A DNA stretch of 64,000 bases from Vibrio hepatarius (GTDB lineage Bacteria; Pseudomonadota; Gammaproteobacteria; Enterobacterales; Vibrionaceae). The position numbers were made by a program, and so were the translations under genes. This document shows, piece by piece, positions 63,835 to 64,000 of this stretch. Numbering within the stretch: position 1 is the first letter of the stretch; each line of letters begins with the position of its first letter. The notes beneath the pieces were generated by a model. The model did not search any database. It saw only the letters and a program-made list of their open reading frames with translations, and was not told the DNA's origin. The stretch is taken from contig NZ_LHPI01000011.1 of the NCBI RefSeq assembly GCF_001274785.1, positions 1 to 64,000 of the forward strand, written 5' to 3'.

Positions 63835-64000
63835 TCTAATACTATCGATAACTTTGTTAGTTATATTTTAGATGACTGTTACGATAACGCGTAGTTAGAT
63901 GCGCATATAACGGGGGGATGTACCGATTGTCTCAAAATTGAATCTCATTGATTTATTGAGATGCGTAATTGCGACGTCAGATAGCAGTTTGGAAACTGGA
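63835..64000. other. Upstream region at window end
   Basis: The promoter of the minus-strand gene ending at 63834 must be here. No other feature was recognised. Confidence 0.4.

Overview
The window is ordinary, gene-dense chromosome of a marine gammaproteobacterium. The genus Vibrio is strongly indicated. A divergent toxRS / htpG locus is present, along with a chitoporin carrying the N-terminal plug and Trp136 described for Vibrio ChiP, and gene orders (cysZ-zipA-ligA-porin; htpG-adk-hemH; copA-copG; gltX-ompA) typical of the large Vibrio chromosome. No insertion sequence, prophage, integron, CRISPR array or rRNA operon was seen, and nearly all genes look housekeeping.

Layout. 1-290: tandem tRNA-Tyr genes on the minus strand with their promoter. 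470-4644: an RND efflux adaptor/pump pair. 4703-6898: a YitT-family membrane protein and glyA, which has a PurR box. 7046-24843: a long minus-strand block for cell-envelope, lipoate and translation functions (lipoprotein, lipA, lipB, ybeD, dacA, rlpA, rodA, mrdA, rlmH, rsfS, holA, lptE, leuS, then lnt, corC, ybeY, ybeZ). The nadD gene expected from the enterobacterial order is missing, and a YbeL-like zinc-ribbon gene on the plus strand interrupts the block. 24953-27822: miaB and ubiF, divergent. 27892-31898: crr, ptsI, ptsH (sugar phosphotransferase system) and cysK. 32111-36132: cysZ, zipA, ligA.

36630-46128 is the most variable part. It has a ChiP-like porin followed by a lipoprotein with a duplicated C-terminal motif, a 61-residue secreted peptide with a small internal repeat, the nfeD-qmcA-ybbN group, an unannotated 21-residue membrane peptide, two short-chain dehydrogenase-like proteins, and a tightly coupled four-gene operon: two paralogous DUF1538 membrane proteins, a PII-like protein and a CBS-pair protein. 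That operon is the best candidate here for an undescribed system, a two-subunit transporter under nucleotide-sensing control.

46176-53612: yfcE, a Rdx/SelW-like protein, a TauE/SafE permease, toxS-toxR divergent from htpG (sigma-32-like promoter), adk and hemH. 54088-63834: a KdgM-like porin, the copper genes copG and copA (CueR-type promoter), chiP, a DUF2057 protein, gltX, an OmpA-family protein, and an unnamed protein with two AP2-like half domains.

Recurring theme: three outer-membrane protein genes (36630, 58473, 62283) each have a leader inverted repeat ending 34-38 bases before the start codon. Both ChiP-type porins are followed by a terminator and then an exported protein, which suggests related transcription units with post-transcriptional control.
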